A stretch of DNA of 58,621 nt from Alteromonas sp. 1_MG-2023 (GCF_030547075.1 NZ_JAUOQH010000023.1:1-58621), one strand, 5' to 3'. Positions 42,097-51,356 are shown, numbered from the stretch's first letter. A program made the numbers and translations. Notes: generated by a model from the sequence alone, not told the origin.

Positions 42097-44355
42097 ATGA
42101 AAAGCCTGTCGTATTCTTTCTGTTTTATATTCCGTTCGAAGTTTTTTGAATTACCTTCGGCTAAGTTTTCAATTTTTAGATTAGCCCCTTTTAAGTTATT
42201 TTTAACCGTTTCATTTTTAGCTGCTCCCGTTTTTTGTGCCAGTGCTAGTAGTATTGACGGCGCTGCTATTGAAGGATCTGCTACTGAAGAAGCTCACGCT
42301 GCTAGTACTGAAGTTATGAGTACCGAGGAGCTAGAGCGGTACACTGTCACGGCTGAGCGCCCGTATTACAATGAAACCTTGAACAGTATTTTCCCCCAAT
42401 ATAGCTACGATAAATCGAACCTTGTGGGTAGCCCTCACATCAATGACATTTTGCTTCAATCGCCGTCTGTTAACTTAAATGGGCAAGGTGGGCAAATTCA
42501 AAACATCAATATTCGCGGCTTCTCTCGCTGGCGAATTCAATCGCTACTTGATGGCGTACCTATTGTGAGCGACCGCAGAGCAGGGGCGAGTATTGGGTTT
42601 GTTCCCCCATCATTTATTCAAGGTGTTGCCGTCATTCCAGGGGCTGCGTCTACCTATTTAGGCTCGGGCGCTATTGGTGGCGCTGTAGATTTGTTACTTC
42701 CATACAACACTGAATCTAACCTTCAAGTGGGGTGGAGCAGTAACCAACAGGCTCAAGATTATAGTTACGCCGATTACGCAGGCAATACCGATTGGAATCT
42801 GTCGTACCGTAAAGGGAATAACGGTAATGATGCACAAGGTAATACGCTGTTCGATAAGTTCGAACAAACCGCGCTATTCATAAGGCATCGACCGGAAAGT
42901 GGGGTGCTGAAAGAAGCGTGGACTTTGTATTCAGACAACCGTGATATTGGTAAATCCAGCAGTGACTTTCCCGAAGACAGAATAACTACCTACCCAGAAA
43001 ATACGCATTGGCTAGGCAAAATGACCTTTGCATTCTCTGATTTATTTAGCGGAGATTTATTTAGCGGAGACTTATTCAGCGAAGACATAGCTAACTCTGA
43101 CCCATCTAGCACAGACCTAGTAAGCAACCTTTGGTGGCACCAATCCACATTGGACACCCACATTTTAAGGCCAGAGGATCGGATAAACGAAAGTGAAAGC
43201 GAGGCGTTAGATTTCGGGTTTGATGTTGGCAGTAATGCACGTATTAATAACTGGCAAGTGAATTGGCAAGTTCAATTGATGGGACGAGAGGGGGTAATTA
43301 TTGATGAAAGAGAGTTTTCCTTGGTTTCCTCTGCTAGTGGATCGCTTGTAGGTGAATCTATTATAGACGAATTTCTTGGAGACAAAACGCTTACAAATCA
43401 GCCTCTTTTAGATGAAGCTTCAAACCTAACCGATTCATCTTTTATCTCTGAATTAGCTTACGAGCTTCGTACATTGGATGCCAGCGAAAACACAGTGGCA
43501 GGTATTGCTGATGCATCGCATACCTTTGGTGCTACTTCGCTAGCATTTGGAGGCAGGTTAGATTGGCAGCAGCAGTCTAACAACGCTGATGATGTCACTA
43601 ATACTAACGTTAGCGGTTTTATTGGGGCTAGCCATATGCTCTCGCCGCAATGGTCGGCAAGTGTTTACGTATCTAGCGCCTTTAGAAACCCGTCATTAAC
43701 AGAGCGTTACTTTTCGGGAGAAACCCCTCGGGGCACCGTGCTAGGTGATGCCGATTTAGAGACAGAGCAGGCCACAAACATACAGGCTTCGTTATCGTAC
43801 AACAGCAAAGATTTAACGGGCTCAGTTGAAGTATTTCATCAAAAAATTAATCACTATATTGAACGTATAACGGTATCTGAAGATGTGCAGGTTTATAGTA
43901 ATTTAGACAGTGCGACCATTCAAGGCATAAGCTATCAGCTAGATTGGCAACAGTCACAAGCGGTAAATAGGCCGCAAAGTAACGTACCAAATCAGGGGTA
44001 TTGGTTTGCGCAGTTAAATGGCGCGTGGATTGATGGTGAAGATGCTGCAGGAAACGCTATCGCGGATATTCCGCCAAACAGTCAGCGATTAACATTAGGG
44101 TATGAACTAGAGAATATATGGCTATTTTCAACACTGGTTTATCGTGCTAGCAAACGAGATATTGGCGATGGTGAAAAAGAACTCGACAATGTAACCACAT
44201 TAGATATTGGTGCGGCATGGCAATTGAGCCAACGTATGTCGTTGCAAGCGAGTTGGCGGAATCTTACTAATCAGCAATATTATGTGAGCGCCGATGACAA
44301 AGCAGCGTTTGCACAAGGTGAAAGCGTACAGTTAGTGCTAACTTTTTTGCTGTGA
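42097..44355 (+). CDS. TonB-dependent outer membrane receptor (752 aa)
   Basis: A 752-residue TonB-dependent transporter with a long signal region (hydrophobic segment about residues 28-48), a plug with INIRGFSRWRIQSLLDGVPI and VIPGAASTYLGSGAIGGAVD, and a beta-barrel. The C-terminus is LTFLL, not the usual aromatic residue. Residues about 310-335 carry a short tandem repeat, DLFSGDLFSGDLFSEDI. The gene follows the Asp-box protein terminator and overlaps the convergent PepSY-like gene by 18 bases at its 3' end. The adjacent PepSY protein suggests iron or heme-related uptake as a possibility. Confidence 0.92.
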   Translation: MKSLSYSFCFIFRSKFFELPSAKFSIFRLAPFKLFLTVSFLAAPVFCASASSIDGAAIEGSATEEAHAASTEVMSTEELERYTVTAERPYYNETLNSIFPQYSYDKSNLVGSPHINDILLQSPSVNLNGQGGQIQNINIRGFSRWRIQSLLDGVPIVSDRRAGASIGFVPPSFIQGVAVIPGAASTYLGSGAIGGAVDLLLPYNTESNLQVGWSSNQQAQDYSYADYAGNTDWNLSYRKGNNGNDAQGNTLFDKFEQTALFIRHRPESGVLKEAWTLYSDNRDIGKSSSDFPEDRITTYPENTHWLGKMTFAFSDLFSGDLFSGDLFSEDIANSDPSSTDLVSNLWWHQSTLDTHILRPEDRINESESEALDFGFDVGSNARINNWQVNWQVQLMGREGVIIDEREFSLVSSASGSLVGESIIDEFLGDKTLTNQPLLDEASNLTDSSFISELAYELRTLDASENTVAGIADASHTFGATSLAFGGRLDWQQQSNNADDVTNTNVSGFIGASHMLSPQWSASVYVSSAFRNPSLTERYFSGETPRGTVLGDADLETEQATNIQASLSYNSKDLTGSVEVFHQKINHYIERITVSEDVQVYSNLDSATIQGISYQLDWQQSQAVNRPQSNVPNQGYWFAQLNGAWIDGEDAAGNAIADIPPNSQRLTLGYELENIWLFSTLVYRASKRDIGDGEKELDNVTTLDIGAAWQLSQRMSLQASWRNLTNQQYYVSADDKAAFAQGESVQLVLTFLL
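43040..43085. repeat. In-frame 15-bp tandem repeat in the TonB receptor (GATTTATTTAGCGGA type)
   Basis: Three successive 15-bp units encode DLFSG, DLFSG and DLFSE within the TonB receptor gene; the repeat preserves the reading frame. It is in a predicted extracellular loop region. Confidence 0.8.
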
Positions 44356-44871
44356 GCGATAATATTGCTTTAGATATTTACTTTTTAACGTAGTAAACAA
44401 CATCACTAAGCCCGTCAGCCATAAAATGAAAAGCAAAATGGCGGCGGGCAAAAACAACCATAGTTTTGCCCCTTCAAAAAACCAGCTGCCATCGTGAATA
44501 GCTTCGATAGTATCGGTACGCCGATAAGCAACCTGCAGCACTTCGCCACTAATTGCATCTAGCTGCACTTCCCAATGATTCTTACCGCGTACTTTTATAA
44601 TGCCTTTATTGGGGCGAACGTCTAAACGGTCGATATCGCCCCAACCATTTAATTCGGCTTCAGGAACATTTTTTACCGCTTCAATAATGTTATCAAAGCT
44701 AATAGATGGCGTATCGCCAAGGGCTTTTTGGGTAGGCGGTTGTAGCCAGTCGAACTCTTTTTTCACCTGCAACAAAAGGCCACTGCCAATCACAACAACG
44801 ACAGGAATAAAAATGACCAAAGAAAGCCACAAGTGAAAATTGCGGCTTGTTTTACGCAGGTTAATCGACAT
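44338..44871 (-). CDS. PepSY-associated membrane protein
   Basis: A 177-residue protein with an N-terminal membrane helix (HLWLSLVIFIPVVVVIGSGL, residues 13-32), a periplasmic PepSY-like part (SGEVLQVAYRRTDTIEAIHD), and a C-terminal helix (LWLFLPAAILLFILWLTGLV). The order helix-PepSY-helix with HLW at the N-terminus and DGSWF fits the PepSY_TM family, often found beside TonB receptors and linked with iron-siderophore reductases. It is convergent with the receptor and shares 18 bases with its 3' end. Confidence 0.88.
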   Translation of the reverse strand: MSINLRKTSRNFHLWLSLVIFIPVVVVIGSGLLLQVKKEFDWLQPPTQKALGDTPSISFDNIIEAVKNVPEAELNGWGDIDRLDVRPNKGIIKVRGKNHWEVQLDAISGEVLQVAYRRTDTIEAIHDGSWFFEGAKLWLFLPAAILLFILWLTGLVMLFTTLKSKYLKQYYRSQQKS

Positions 44872-45040
44872 TCATTTACTACCTAAAAATGGACGTTCAC
44901 TATACTGCATCTAAGTTAGCGAGTAAAAAATGTCAGCTGATACTAAGATTTCAAGCGACGAATAAATAGGTTAAAACCGCTTGGTAATCACCATAATATT
45001 GGTAGTCTTATAGAAAGTAGAATAACCACTGAGTAAACCC

Positions 45041-46270
45041 ATGAAATACAGGCTTCTTTTATCACTATTTACCTTGCTACCATTTGGCCTACACGCCGAA
45101 GCACTTCAACCTTTTGAAGCACAGGGCAATCAAGAGGAACAGATAGCGCAAACACTAAAAGTAGCCACGTTTAACGTAAGCATGGAATCGACTAACTACA
45201 AAGCGCTTGGGTTAGCGCCTAGTGCTAAGGTTTTACAGCAGGTGCTATCTAATGGTGATAATCAGCAAGTTAAGAATATTGCTGAAATTATTCAACGTGT
45301 TAACCCCGACATTCTGTTACTCAATGAGTTTGATTATATCGCCGACCAGTCAGTAGGTATCGATAACTTTATCAAACATTACCTAAATGTCTCACAAGCT
45401 GGTCAAAATGCTGTGGATTATGGCTATGTTTATACTAATACCGTGAATACCGGCGAGCCCACGAATTTTGATTTAGACAACAACGGTAAAAAAGAACAAT
45501 ACGGCGGTGATGCTTATGGTTATGGGTTATACCCAGGCCAATATGGCATGGTGGTATTGTCTAAGTACCCTATTGATCATGCTAGCGCACGTACGTTTCA
45601 AACCTTCAAATGGCAAGATATGCCTGATGCCCAACAGCCCATGTTACCTGCCGCCAGTACTGAAGAAGCGGGTACGCCTTGGTATTCAGAAGAAGAGTGG
45701 CAGGCCTTTCGTTTAAGCTCTAAATCTCATTGGGATATTCCGGTTAATGTGAACGGAGAATTAGTGCATGTGTTAGCCATGCACCCCACGCCGCCAAATT
45801 TTGATGGTGAGGAAGACAGAAACGGTACCCGTAATCACGATGAAATTCGCCTAATGGCAGATTATTTAACGCCAAAACGTGGTGGCTATATTTATGACGA
45901 TGCTGGCGAGCAAGTTAGCTTAAAAGACAACGACCGATTCGTACTAGTCGGCGACTTTAATGCTGCTGATATTGGCGATAAACATAGACCTGATGTGATT
46001 GAGCAATTAACTGAAAGCCTGTTAGTGAACAATAGCCTTATTCCTACAAGTGCGGGTGGTGCAGAAGCCTCAAACAAAGCCTTCAGTAACCGATTCACTG
46101 CGTATTGGGGGGCAAGAGCCGATTATGTGCTGCCTTCACAGTATGGTTTCGACGTAAAAGACGCCGGCGTATTTTGGCCTACCAAAGACAGTGATTTATA
46201 TAGGCTAGTAAAAGACAGGCAAGCAAGCTCTGACCATAGAATGGTTTGGGTGTCGCTAACTATCAAATAG
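45041..46270 (+). CDS. Exported endonuclease/exonuclease/phosphatase family protein
   Basis: A 409-residue secreted protein; signal peptide residues 1-19 (ending LHA). The EEP-fold catalytic set is visible: ATFNVSMES, ILLNEFDY, VVLSKYPI, MHPTPPNFDG, VGDFNAADIG, and SSDHRMVWV at the C-terminus. EEP enzymes cleave phosphodiesters or phosphomonoesters with Mg2+. The exported location suggests scavenging of phosphate, nucleic acid or phospholipid headgroups. It stands alone, with the nearest start signal before ATG weak. Confidence 0.93.
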   Translation: MKYRLLLSLFTLLPFGLHAEALQPFEAQGNQEEQIAQTLKVATFNVSMESTNYKALGLAPSAKVLQQVLSNGDNQQVKNIAEIIQRVNPDILLLNEFDYIADQSVGIDNFIKHYLNVSQAGQNAVDYGYVYTNTVNTGEPTNFDLDNNGKKEQYGGDAYGYGLYPGQYGMVVLSKYPIDHASARTFQTFKWQDMPDAQQPMLPAASTEEAGTPWYSEEEWQAFRLSSKSHWDIPVNVNGELVHVLAMHPTPPNFDGEEDRNGTRNHDEIRLMADYLTPKRGGYIYDDAGEQVSLKDNDRFVLVGDFNAADIGDKHRPDVIEQLTESLLVNNSLIPTSAGGAEASNKAFSNRFTAYWGARADYVLPSQYGFDVKDAGVFWPTKDSDLYRLVKDRQASSDHRMVWVSLTIK

Positions 46271-46406
46271 TTCGATTCCAGTCGCTAAACGTTAAAAAAA
46301 TTTAATGAATTGCTAATCTGTTCTGGTCAATTGCCCGTTTATAACCTCATACACCTTCGCCTGCATCACTTGATGTGGGCCATGTTTTGAGGAGAGGCAG
46401 GTTTCT

Positions 46407-47147
46407 ATGGACGATCCTACGCTAATAATCCTAATGTATTTCATCATTCCCATCTGGTTCTTGGCGGGTATTGTCGATTGGTACTGCCATAAGCGAAGTA
46501 ATATTTCCGGTACTAGCGGCGCAAAAGAATCGCTTATTCATTTACTTATGTTCGCTGAAGTAGGCATTCCACTTTTCATGGTGCTGATATTTGAAGTAAA
46601 CAGCCTAATTATTGCTATCAGTATTCTGCTCTTTTTTGTGCATGAAGCCACAGCCATGTGGGATGTCTCTTACGCGGTAACTAAGCGCCGTGTAGGACCC
46701 ATTGAACAGCATGTTCATAGCTTTTTAGAAATGATCCCGCTGCTAGCCTTAGTTTTAGTGGTGGGCCGACATTGGCCTCATTTCACCGCGCTGTTTGGTA
46801 TTGGCGATATCCCCGCCGATTTCGCGCTTCAACTTAAAGAAGACCCTTTACCCACATGGTATTTAGTTACCGTGTTATTGGTAGCACTAGCCTTAGAGTT
46901 TGTACCCTATTTGGAGGAATTAATGCGTGGTTTAAAAGGTAAGAATCAAGATGGAAACGTTGACGCTTCTGAGACCCTGGGCACCCAGAGCACCCGTGAT
47001 AGCAACGTTACGCCTGTTTCGGATGCGGAAGCCAAGGCTGCTAGCCCCTATGCGTCGTCAGTAGCTGGGGAAGAAGATCCCGGTGTGGCGTTAGAAGAGC
47101 TTGTAGGGGAAAAAAATAGAGTTACCCCTATTTCCCAAAAGCGGTAA
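46407..47147 (+). CDS. Histidine-rich hypothetical membrane protein
   Basis: A 246-residue protein with five membrane segments in residues 1-175 and a polar, likely disordered C-terminal tail from 180. Histidines and acidic residues recur at helix ends: DWYCHKRS, HLLMFAE, HEATAMWD, and GPIEQHVHSFLEM. This arrangement reminds of membrane di-iron or metal-binding proteins but does not match a family I can name. The ATG has an AGGAGAGGCAGG site. Its stop codon starts inside a 21-bp tandem repeat array. Confidence 0.7.
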   Translation: MDDPTLIILMYFIIPIWFLAGIVDWYCHKRSNISGTSGAKESLIHLLMFAEVGIPLFMVLIFEVNSLIIAISILLFFVHEATAMWDVSYAVTKRRVGPIEQHVHSFLEMIPLLALVLVVGRHWPHFTALFGIGDIPADFALQLKEDPLPTWYLVTVLLVALALEFVPYLEELMRGLKGKNQDGNVDASETLGTQSTRDSNVTPVSDAEAKAASPYASSVAGEEDPGVALEELVGEKNRVTPISQKR

Positions 47148-47233
47148 ACATCGGTAATAGGAGGTAAAACATCGGTAATAGATGGTAAAAAATCGGTAAT
47201 AGATGGTAAAAAATCGGTAAATAAGGGTAAAAC
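47143..47233. repeat. 21-bp tandem repeat GGTAAAAAATCGGTAATAGAT, about 4.4 copies
   Basis: Units begin at 47143, 47163, 47184, 47205 and 47226 (first unit 20 bp, the last partial). The array starts in the stop codon of the membrane protein gene. The middle units are nearly identical. Confidence 0.9.
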
Positions 47234-47374
47234 CGTAACTGATATTTATGGATTCATTTTACCAATATAAGTAAGGGCTCCTTAATCGGCATGCTATCCA
47301 CTTCATGCTGTGCTTATTGCGGCATGGCATGGAGTGAATAGAGTGGCGCGTAGTTAAGGGGCTCTGTTTTAAGC

Positions 47375-49102
47375 TTATTCCTCAGTTTGCTTATCCTTTA
47401 TTTCAGCTTGCTCTTCTTGCCAAGCTTTATAGTCTTCAAAGCGTTGCTCGTAACGAAGCACTTTGCTGTTCGGATCGGCAATTACAATATCGTATTGGCT
47501 TACAAATAAGCTGTTTTGGTTTTGCATATCGAGCGTGGTTACTTTACCGTTTACGCTAACCTCTAACGGCATAGGGAAGGGTAAATCACCTTCGGTTTGC
47601 CATGTAAAGCTTACATCGTGGTCAGAGCGAGCAACGTCTAATTTAGGTAAGGCCGCGCTAAATATATACACGTCAAAAAACCAATCTAGGTTTTGCTCAC
47701 TGTTTTTATTGACGATATCAATAAAGTCTTGAGTATTGGCGAAAACTGGTTTGAAATTTCCAGGTTCTGGATCGCTACGACCGTACACTAATTCAGTGAC
47801 AGAGCGGAAAAAATCTTTGTCGCCCATTAGTCCTCTAAGTGTATGAATAACCCAAGAACCTTTGGCATAAATATCACCTGCAGGGCCTTTTTCATACACA
47901 TCTTCTTCAGACATCAATTCATTACTTACGATGGGGTGAGCATTAGCCAACCCTTTTCGCTGTGCATTTAGCTTAGTAAAATACGCTTCGTTGCCGTGAA
48001 GGTATTGAGCATAAAGCGGCTGCATGTAGGTGCCAAACCCTTCGTGTAACCACATGTGATCCCAGTTGTCGTTGGTCAGTTGATTACCAAACCATTCATG
48101 AGCAAACTCATGTTGCATCAACCAATCGTAACCAGCATCGTCTTTTTTATATTCGTTACCATAGGCGTTTATGGTTTGGTGCTCCATACCCAAGTGAGGC
48201 GTTTGTACTATGCCCACTTTCTCGTCCGCAAACGGATAGGGGCCAATCATACGCTCGAAAAAGGTAATCATTTCAGGTAGCTCATCAAACAGGGCTTTCG
48301 CCTTGCCTTCGTTTTCTGGCAGGTGGTAGTAAGTTAATGGGTAGGTATTGCCATAGATGCTAGTGAAGTTCTGTGTGAGCTTTTCATAAGGTGCAATGTT
48401 TAAGGCAATGCCGTACGTGTTATGCATCGACTTGGTTTGCCAGTGAAACGTGCGGTCGTTACCATTTTCTAAGGTATCTACTAATACCCCATTGCTGGCA
48501 GCCACGAGAGGCTTAGGTACTGTAATGTAAAGATCGGCATTAGCGGGTTCACCATAAGGTTGGTCGATACACGGCCAGAAAATATCGCACCCTTCACCTT
48601 GCACCGCCGTTGCCAACCATGGGTGTCCATCAGGTGTTTCTTCCCACATCACACCGCCATCCCAAGGGGCTCTAATCGGCGTGCGAGGGTGGCCTGAATA
48701 CACAACCCGTAATGTAGCAGGAAAAGCAACATTTGTAGCCGGCGATACAATAAGCTCGCCTTCAAGGTTACTAAATTGCTGTGCAGATAGTGCAGTATCG
48801 TTCAGCCAAACGCTACCGATAGTAAAACGCGTGTCTAAATCCACAGAGATTTCTTGTTGTGGTGAAGGCGCTTGCAGGGTGAGGGTAGTATCGCCAAACA
48901 CTATCTCTTTGTCGAAATCGAAGGAAAAGGCGAGTTTTGCATGGCTAATTGAGAGGTGTTTTTGTCTTTCAGAAATTTCGCCACCAGACTTTAATGTGTA
49001 TGGCGTTGATATTTCTGCAGGCTGTGACTGATTCGTTGATGAAGTTGCACATCCAAAAATAATTGAAGAGGCACACGCTAGTGCGAGTGTTTTGAATTTC
49101 AT
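47375..49102 (-). CDS. M1 family zinc metallopeptidase, lipoprotein
   Basis: A 575-residue M1 aminopeptidase. The signal ends with lipobox IIFGCATS (Cys18), so it is membrane-anchored outside the cytoplasm. The exopeptidase GAMEN-like loop is GMEHQT, and the zinc motif is HEFAHEWFGNQL with the third ligand Glu in MWLHEGFGTYM. A catalytic tyrosine is expected further on. The length is shorter than typical 850-residue PepN because the C-terminal domain is absent. It cleaves N-terminal residues from peptides. Followed upstream by a 446-base spacer. Confidence 0.93.
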   Translation of the reverse strand: MKFKTLALACASSIIFGCATSSTNQSQPAEISTPYTLKSGGEISERQKHLSISHAKLAFSFDFDKEIVFGDTTLTLQAPSPQQEISVDLDTRFTIGSVWLNDTALSAQQFSNLEGELIVSPATNVAFPATLRVVYSGHPRTPIRAPWDGGVMWEETPDGHPWLATAVQGEGCDIFWPCIDQPYGEPANADLYITVPKPLVAASNGVLVDTLENGNDRTFHWQTKSMHNTYGIALNIAPYEKLTQNFTSIYGNTYPLTYYHLPENEGKAKALFDELPEMITFFERMIGPYPFADEKVGIVQTPHLGMEHQTINAYGNEYKKDDAGYDWLMQHEFAHEWFGNQLTNDNWDHMWLHEGFGTYMQPLYAQYLHGNEAYFTKLNAQRKGLANAHPIVSNELMSEEDVYEKGPAGDIYAKGSWVIHTLRGLMGDKDFFRSVTELVYGRSDPEPGNFKPVFANTQDFIDIVNKNSEQNLDWFFDVYIFSAALPKLDVARSDHDVSFTWQTEGDLPFPMPLEVSVNGKVTTLDMQNQNSLFVSQYDIVIADPNSKVLRYEQRFEDYKAWQEEQAEIKDKQTEE

Positions 49103-49548
49103 GTGGTTTCCGTTCTTATTATTACATTCTAAGGAATATATAAATCAATGGGTTATGATTCGCAAAAGTCGCTGCACATTGCAATGCCTAAACGGTTAAC
49201 TTGAGTAATCATGGGGTGAAAGGCTGAAGTGGCATGCCTAACTTAATGGCGTGTTTGTGATTCAAATAGGTTTTTATTTTTCATGGTATTAGATATGTCG
49301 TAGTAGTAACGGGGATTTTGTAAGGTGTGTTGATTAACCCGTGCCATAGATACAAAAATATTACCCATTGGAAATAGTATTTATTAAAAGCAAAAAAGTA
49401 AGTGCGAATTTAAGAAAAATCAGAGTTAACTTTTAATAAAAAGCCCCTTAAGTAGGTTTTTAAGGGGCTTTGTTCGAATATTTTGAGAAGTTTTTTCTAT
49501 CGAAAAGAAATTACTCTTCTCAAATTTTTTTAGCTTTATTAGGTTTTA
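49103..49548. other. Spacer between M1 peptidase and DUF3309-type gene
   Basis: 446 bases without a supported gene, AT-rich. It holds the terminator at 49440-49471 and a 9-bp inverted repeat TTTGAGAAG / CTTCTCAAA at 49482-49524 with a 25-base loop. The rest shows nothing clear. Confidence 0.4.
49440..49471 (-). terminator. Rho-independent terminator for the DUF3309/membrane protein operon
   Basis: A perfect 12-bp stem AAAGCCCCTTAA / TTAAGGGGCTTT with an 8-base loop; on the minus strand it is followed by TTATTAAAAG, a T-rich tail. It lies 78 bases beyond the DUF3309-type stop codon. Confidence 0.85.
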
Positions 49549-49683
49549 TTACAATCTACCAGTAAGGAAAAGTAATAAAACAACCAGTAGAATAACACCA
49601 CCGATGCCGCCGATAGCTACATTTTGTACTAACGCTGCAATTAATAAAACTAAGATAACTAAACTTAATAAACCCATTCTCAT
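49549..49683 (-). CDS. DUF3309-like small hydrophobic protein (44 aa)
   Basis: A 44-residue ORF, MRMGLLSLVILVLLIAALVQ at the start, then a Gly-rich turn AIGGIGGV and a second hydrophobic stretch ending FLTGRL. Two short membrane helices with a glycine turn are the pattern of the DUF3309 family of small membrane proteins. GAGGAAAATATT precedes the ATG. It starts 55 bases after the stop of the 401-residue membrane protein on the same strand, so they are likely one transcript ended by the 49440 terminator. Confidence 0.75.
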   Translation of the reverse strand: MRMGLLSLVILVLLIAALVQNVAIGGIGGVILLVVLLLFLTGRL

Positions 49684-49738
49684 AATATTTTCCTCAATTA
49701 ATTTCACTTACTTTTAATTCAATGATGAAATTGCCTTA

Positions 49739-50944
49739 TTAAAGCTTCACTGCGTAAACTTTACGAACTGCGCCAGCACCAAGGTGGCCACCCATCAATC
49801 CGGCAATTAAGCCTAAAGCAGAGGCAATAAATGCTGTCCAAAGAACAGCCTGGGTATAAGTTCCTACTGTCTCAGTTACTTTGTTAATCTCAGCTTTTGC
49901 TTCTGCAATAAGCTGTTCAGCTTCTTGTTCCGCACCATCTACAATGGCTTCAATTTCTTGTTCAGATAGGCTTGTATTTACTGCTAAAACATCTTTAGCC
50001 ATTTCAGGTTCACCGGTAATTAAATATTGGCCTGCTTCCATCAAAGTTTCAGAGTTTAACTCTTTAATTGCTTGGCTAACTTCCTGTGACGAAACTTCAC
50101 CGCCAGCCATTTCACCTACTGAATCGCTTACCGAGCTTTCAATGCTATTCATTTGCTGACTCAACCAGTTTTGTGCTTCTTGGGCTTCACTTGAATTGCT
50201 CCAAGCTTCCGCTTTTTCTTCGGCACCAGTAATTATCGAGTCAATTTCTGTAGCGCTTAAACTGGTACGTTGTGATAGTTCATTTCGCGCCTTTTCAGTA
50301 TCACCAGAGATGAGTGCACTAGTAATAGCACCTGAGTCTTCAGCACTTAATGATTCAATTGCAGAACTAACTTCTTGCTGATTGGGGCTTTGTGAGCCAG
50401 TACCTGTTTCGCTAATAATTTGTGAGGCTTGACGCTTCATCATTGCAGCAATACCGGTTTTTACTGATTCAGGCAGCATGCTTTTATTGCTTGAACCTGT
50501 TTTCACAATAGAAGAACTTGCTTTGTTTGCAGTACCTAACGCGTTACCAACAGAACCCATGGTGCTGCTAATGCCTGAAATACTTAGCATGATGATTAAC
50601 ACTGTGCCTACCGACCATACGGTAAGACCGTGCAGGGCACCTACTCTGTCGTCTACCGTACCCGCCATTTTTGCTGCCAATACACCGCCAGCAAAGGTAG
50701 AGAAGATAGTGGTAACCAAAATCCAAATAATCGAGCCTATACCTAACCCATTTCCCATTGCAGATAAATCGGTCGCATCAGCAATACCTACGCCTATTGC
50801 AGAGCCTAAAAGCAGCATGAGCCAGCTTAATGCAATCATTAATGTTATACCCGCAATAATGGCACCCCAACTAATACGATGCCCGACTGGTAGGTTAAAG
50901 TTAGCGGCCGTTGCGGCAGGTGTTCCAACGATTTCTCTTTCCAT
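49739..50944 (-). CDS. Hypothetical membrane protein with duplicated helical cytosolic repeat (401 aa)
   Basis: A 401-residue protein; the ATG at 50944 is used because GAGGAATTC lies before it. Three membrane helices near residues 20-110 (WGAIIAGITLMIALSWLMLL first), then a long polar, Ser/Gln/Glu-rich region of about 130-370, then a final helix (TQAVLWTAFIASALGLIAGL). Inside the polar region, two related blocks (each ending TSLSATEIDSIITGAEEKAE or TSLSEQEIEAIVDGAEQEAE) show an internal duplication of about 55-60 residues. The family is unrecognised; similar genes occur near small stress-type membrane proteins such as the DUF3309-type neighbour. Confidence 0.8.
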   Translation of the reverse strand: MEREIVGTPAATAANFNLPVGHRISWGAIIAGITLMIALSWLMLLLGSAIGVGIADATDLSAMGNGLGIGSIIWILVTTIFSTFAGGVLAAKMAGTVDDRVGALHGLTVWSVGTVLIIMLSISGISSTMGSVGNALGTANKASSSIVKTGSSNKSMLPESVKTGIAAMMKRQASQIISETGTGSQSPNQQEVSSAIESLSAEDSGAITSALISGDTEKARNELSQRTSLSATEIDSIITGAEEKAEAWSNSSEAQEAQNWLSQQMNSIESSVSDSVGEMAGGEVSSQEVSQAIKELNSETLMEAGQYLITGEPEMAKDVLAVNTSLSEQEIEAIVDGAEQEAEQLIAEAKAEINKVTETVGTYTQAVLWTAFIASALGLIAGLMGGHLGAGAVRKVYAVKL

Positions 50945-51356
50945 AATGAATTCCTCGAATAAATGAAGGACGGCGTAATTCAAACCTCGCCATCGAAGTG
51001 CTAATACTGAATGCAATTGATAAATCGTATTAGTCATCGCAATATTTACGCCAATCAAAAATAAAGATGGCGTGTTTTATTCGATAGCGCGGCTAGAAAG
51101 CGATATAGCACTAATTAAAATTAAATTTTTTAAAATAAAATTAGAAAGCTCTGTTTATTCATTTGAAATAATTACGTAATATTTACAGTTTGAAAGTTGA
51201 GGTTTTAGAAGTGTTTTACTTTTAAAATTTTGTCTTATGTAAAAATTTATGAAAAATGCTTTTAATTATAATTGGAGTGTATAGTTAGCTAATATTTTAT
51301 GAGGTGTTTTTTACAAGGTGCTTGATACTGTTATTTTAAAAAATATAGTATGAATA
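50945..51356. other. AT-rich intergenic region upstream of the 401-residue membrane protein
   Basis: 412 bases without a supported gene; strongly AT-rich from 51100 to 51350, a likely promoter region. ATG-started frame extends here from the membrane gene but lacks a ribosome site. Confidence 0.4.

Noticed and set aside
47143..47233. Tandem repeat as CRISPR or origin iterons
   Set aside because: Units are contiguous without spacers and no cas or rep gene is near; simple tandem duplication fits better.
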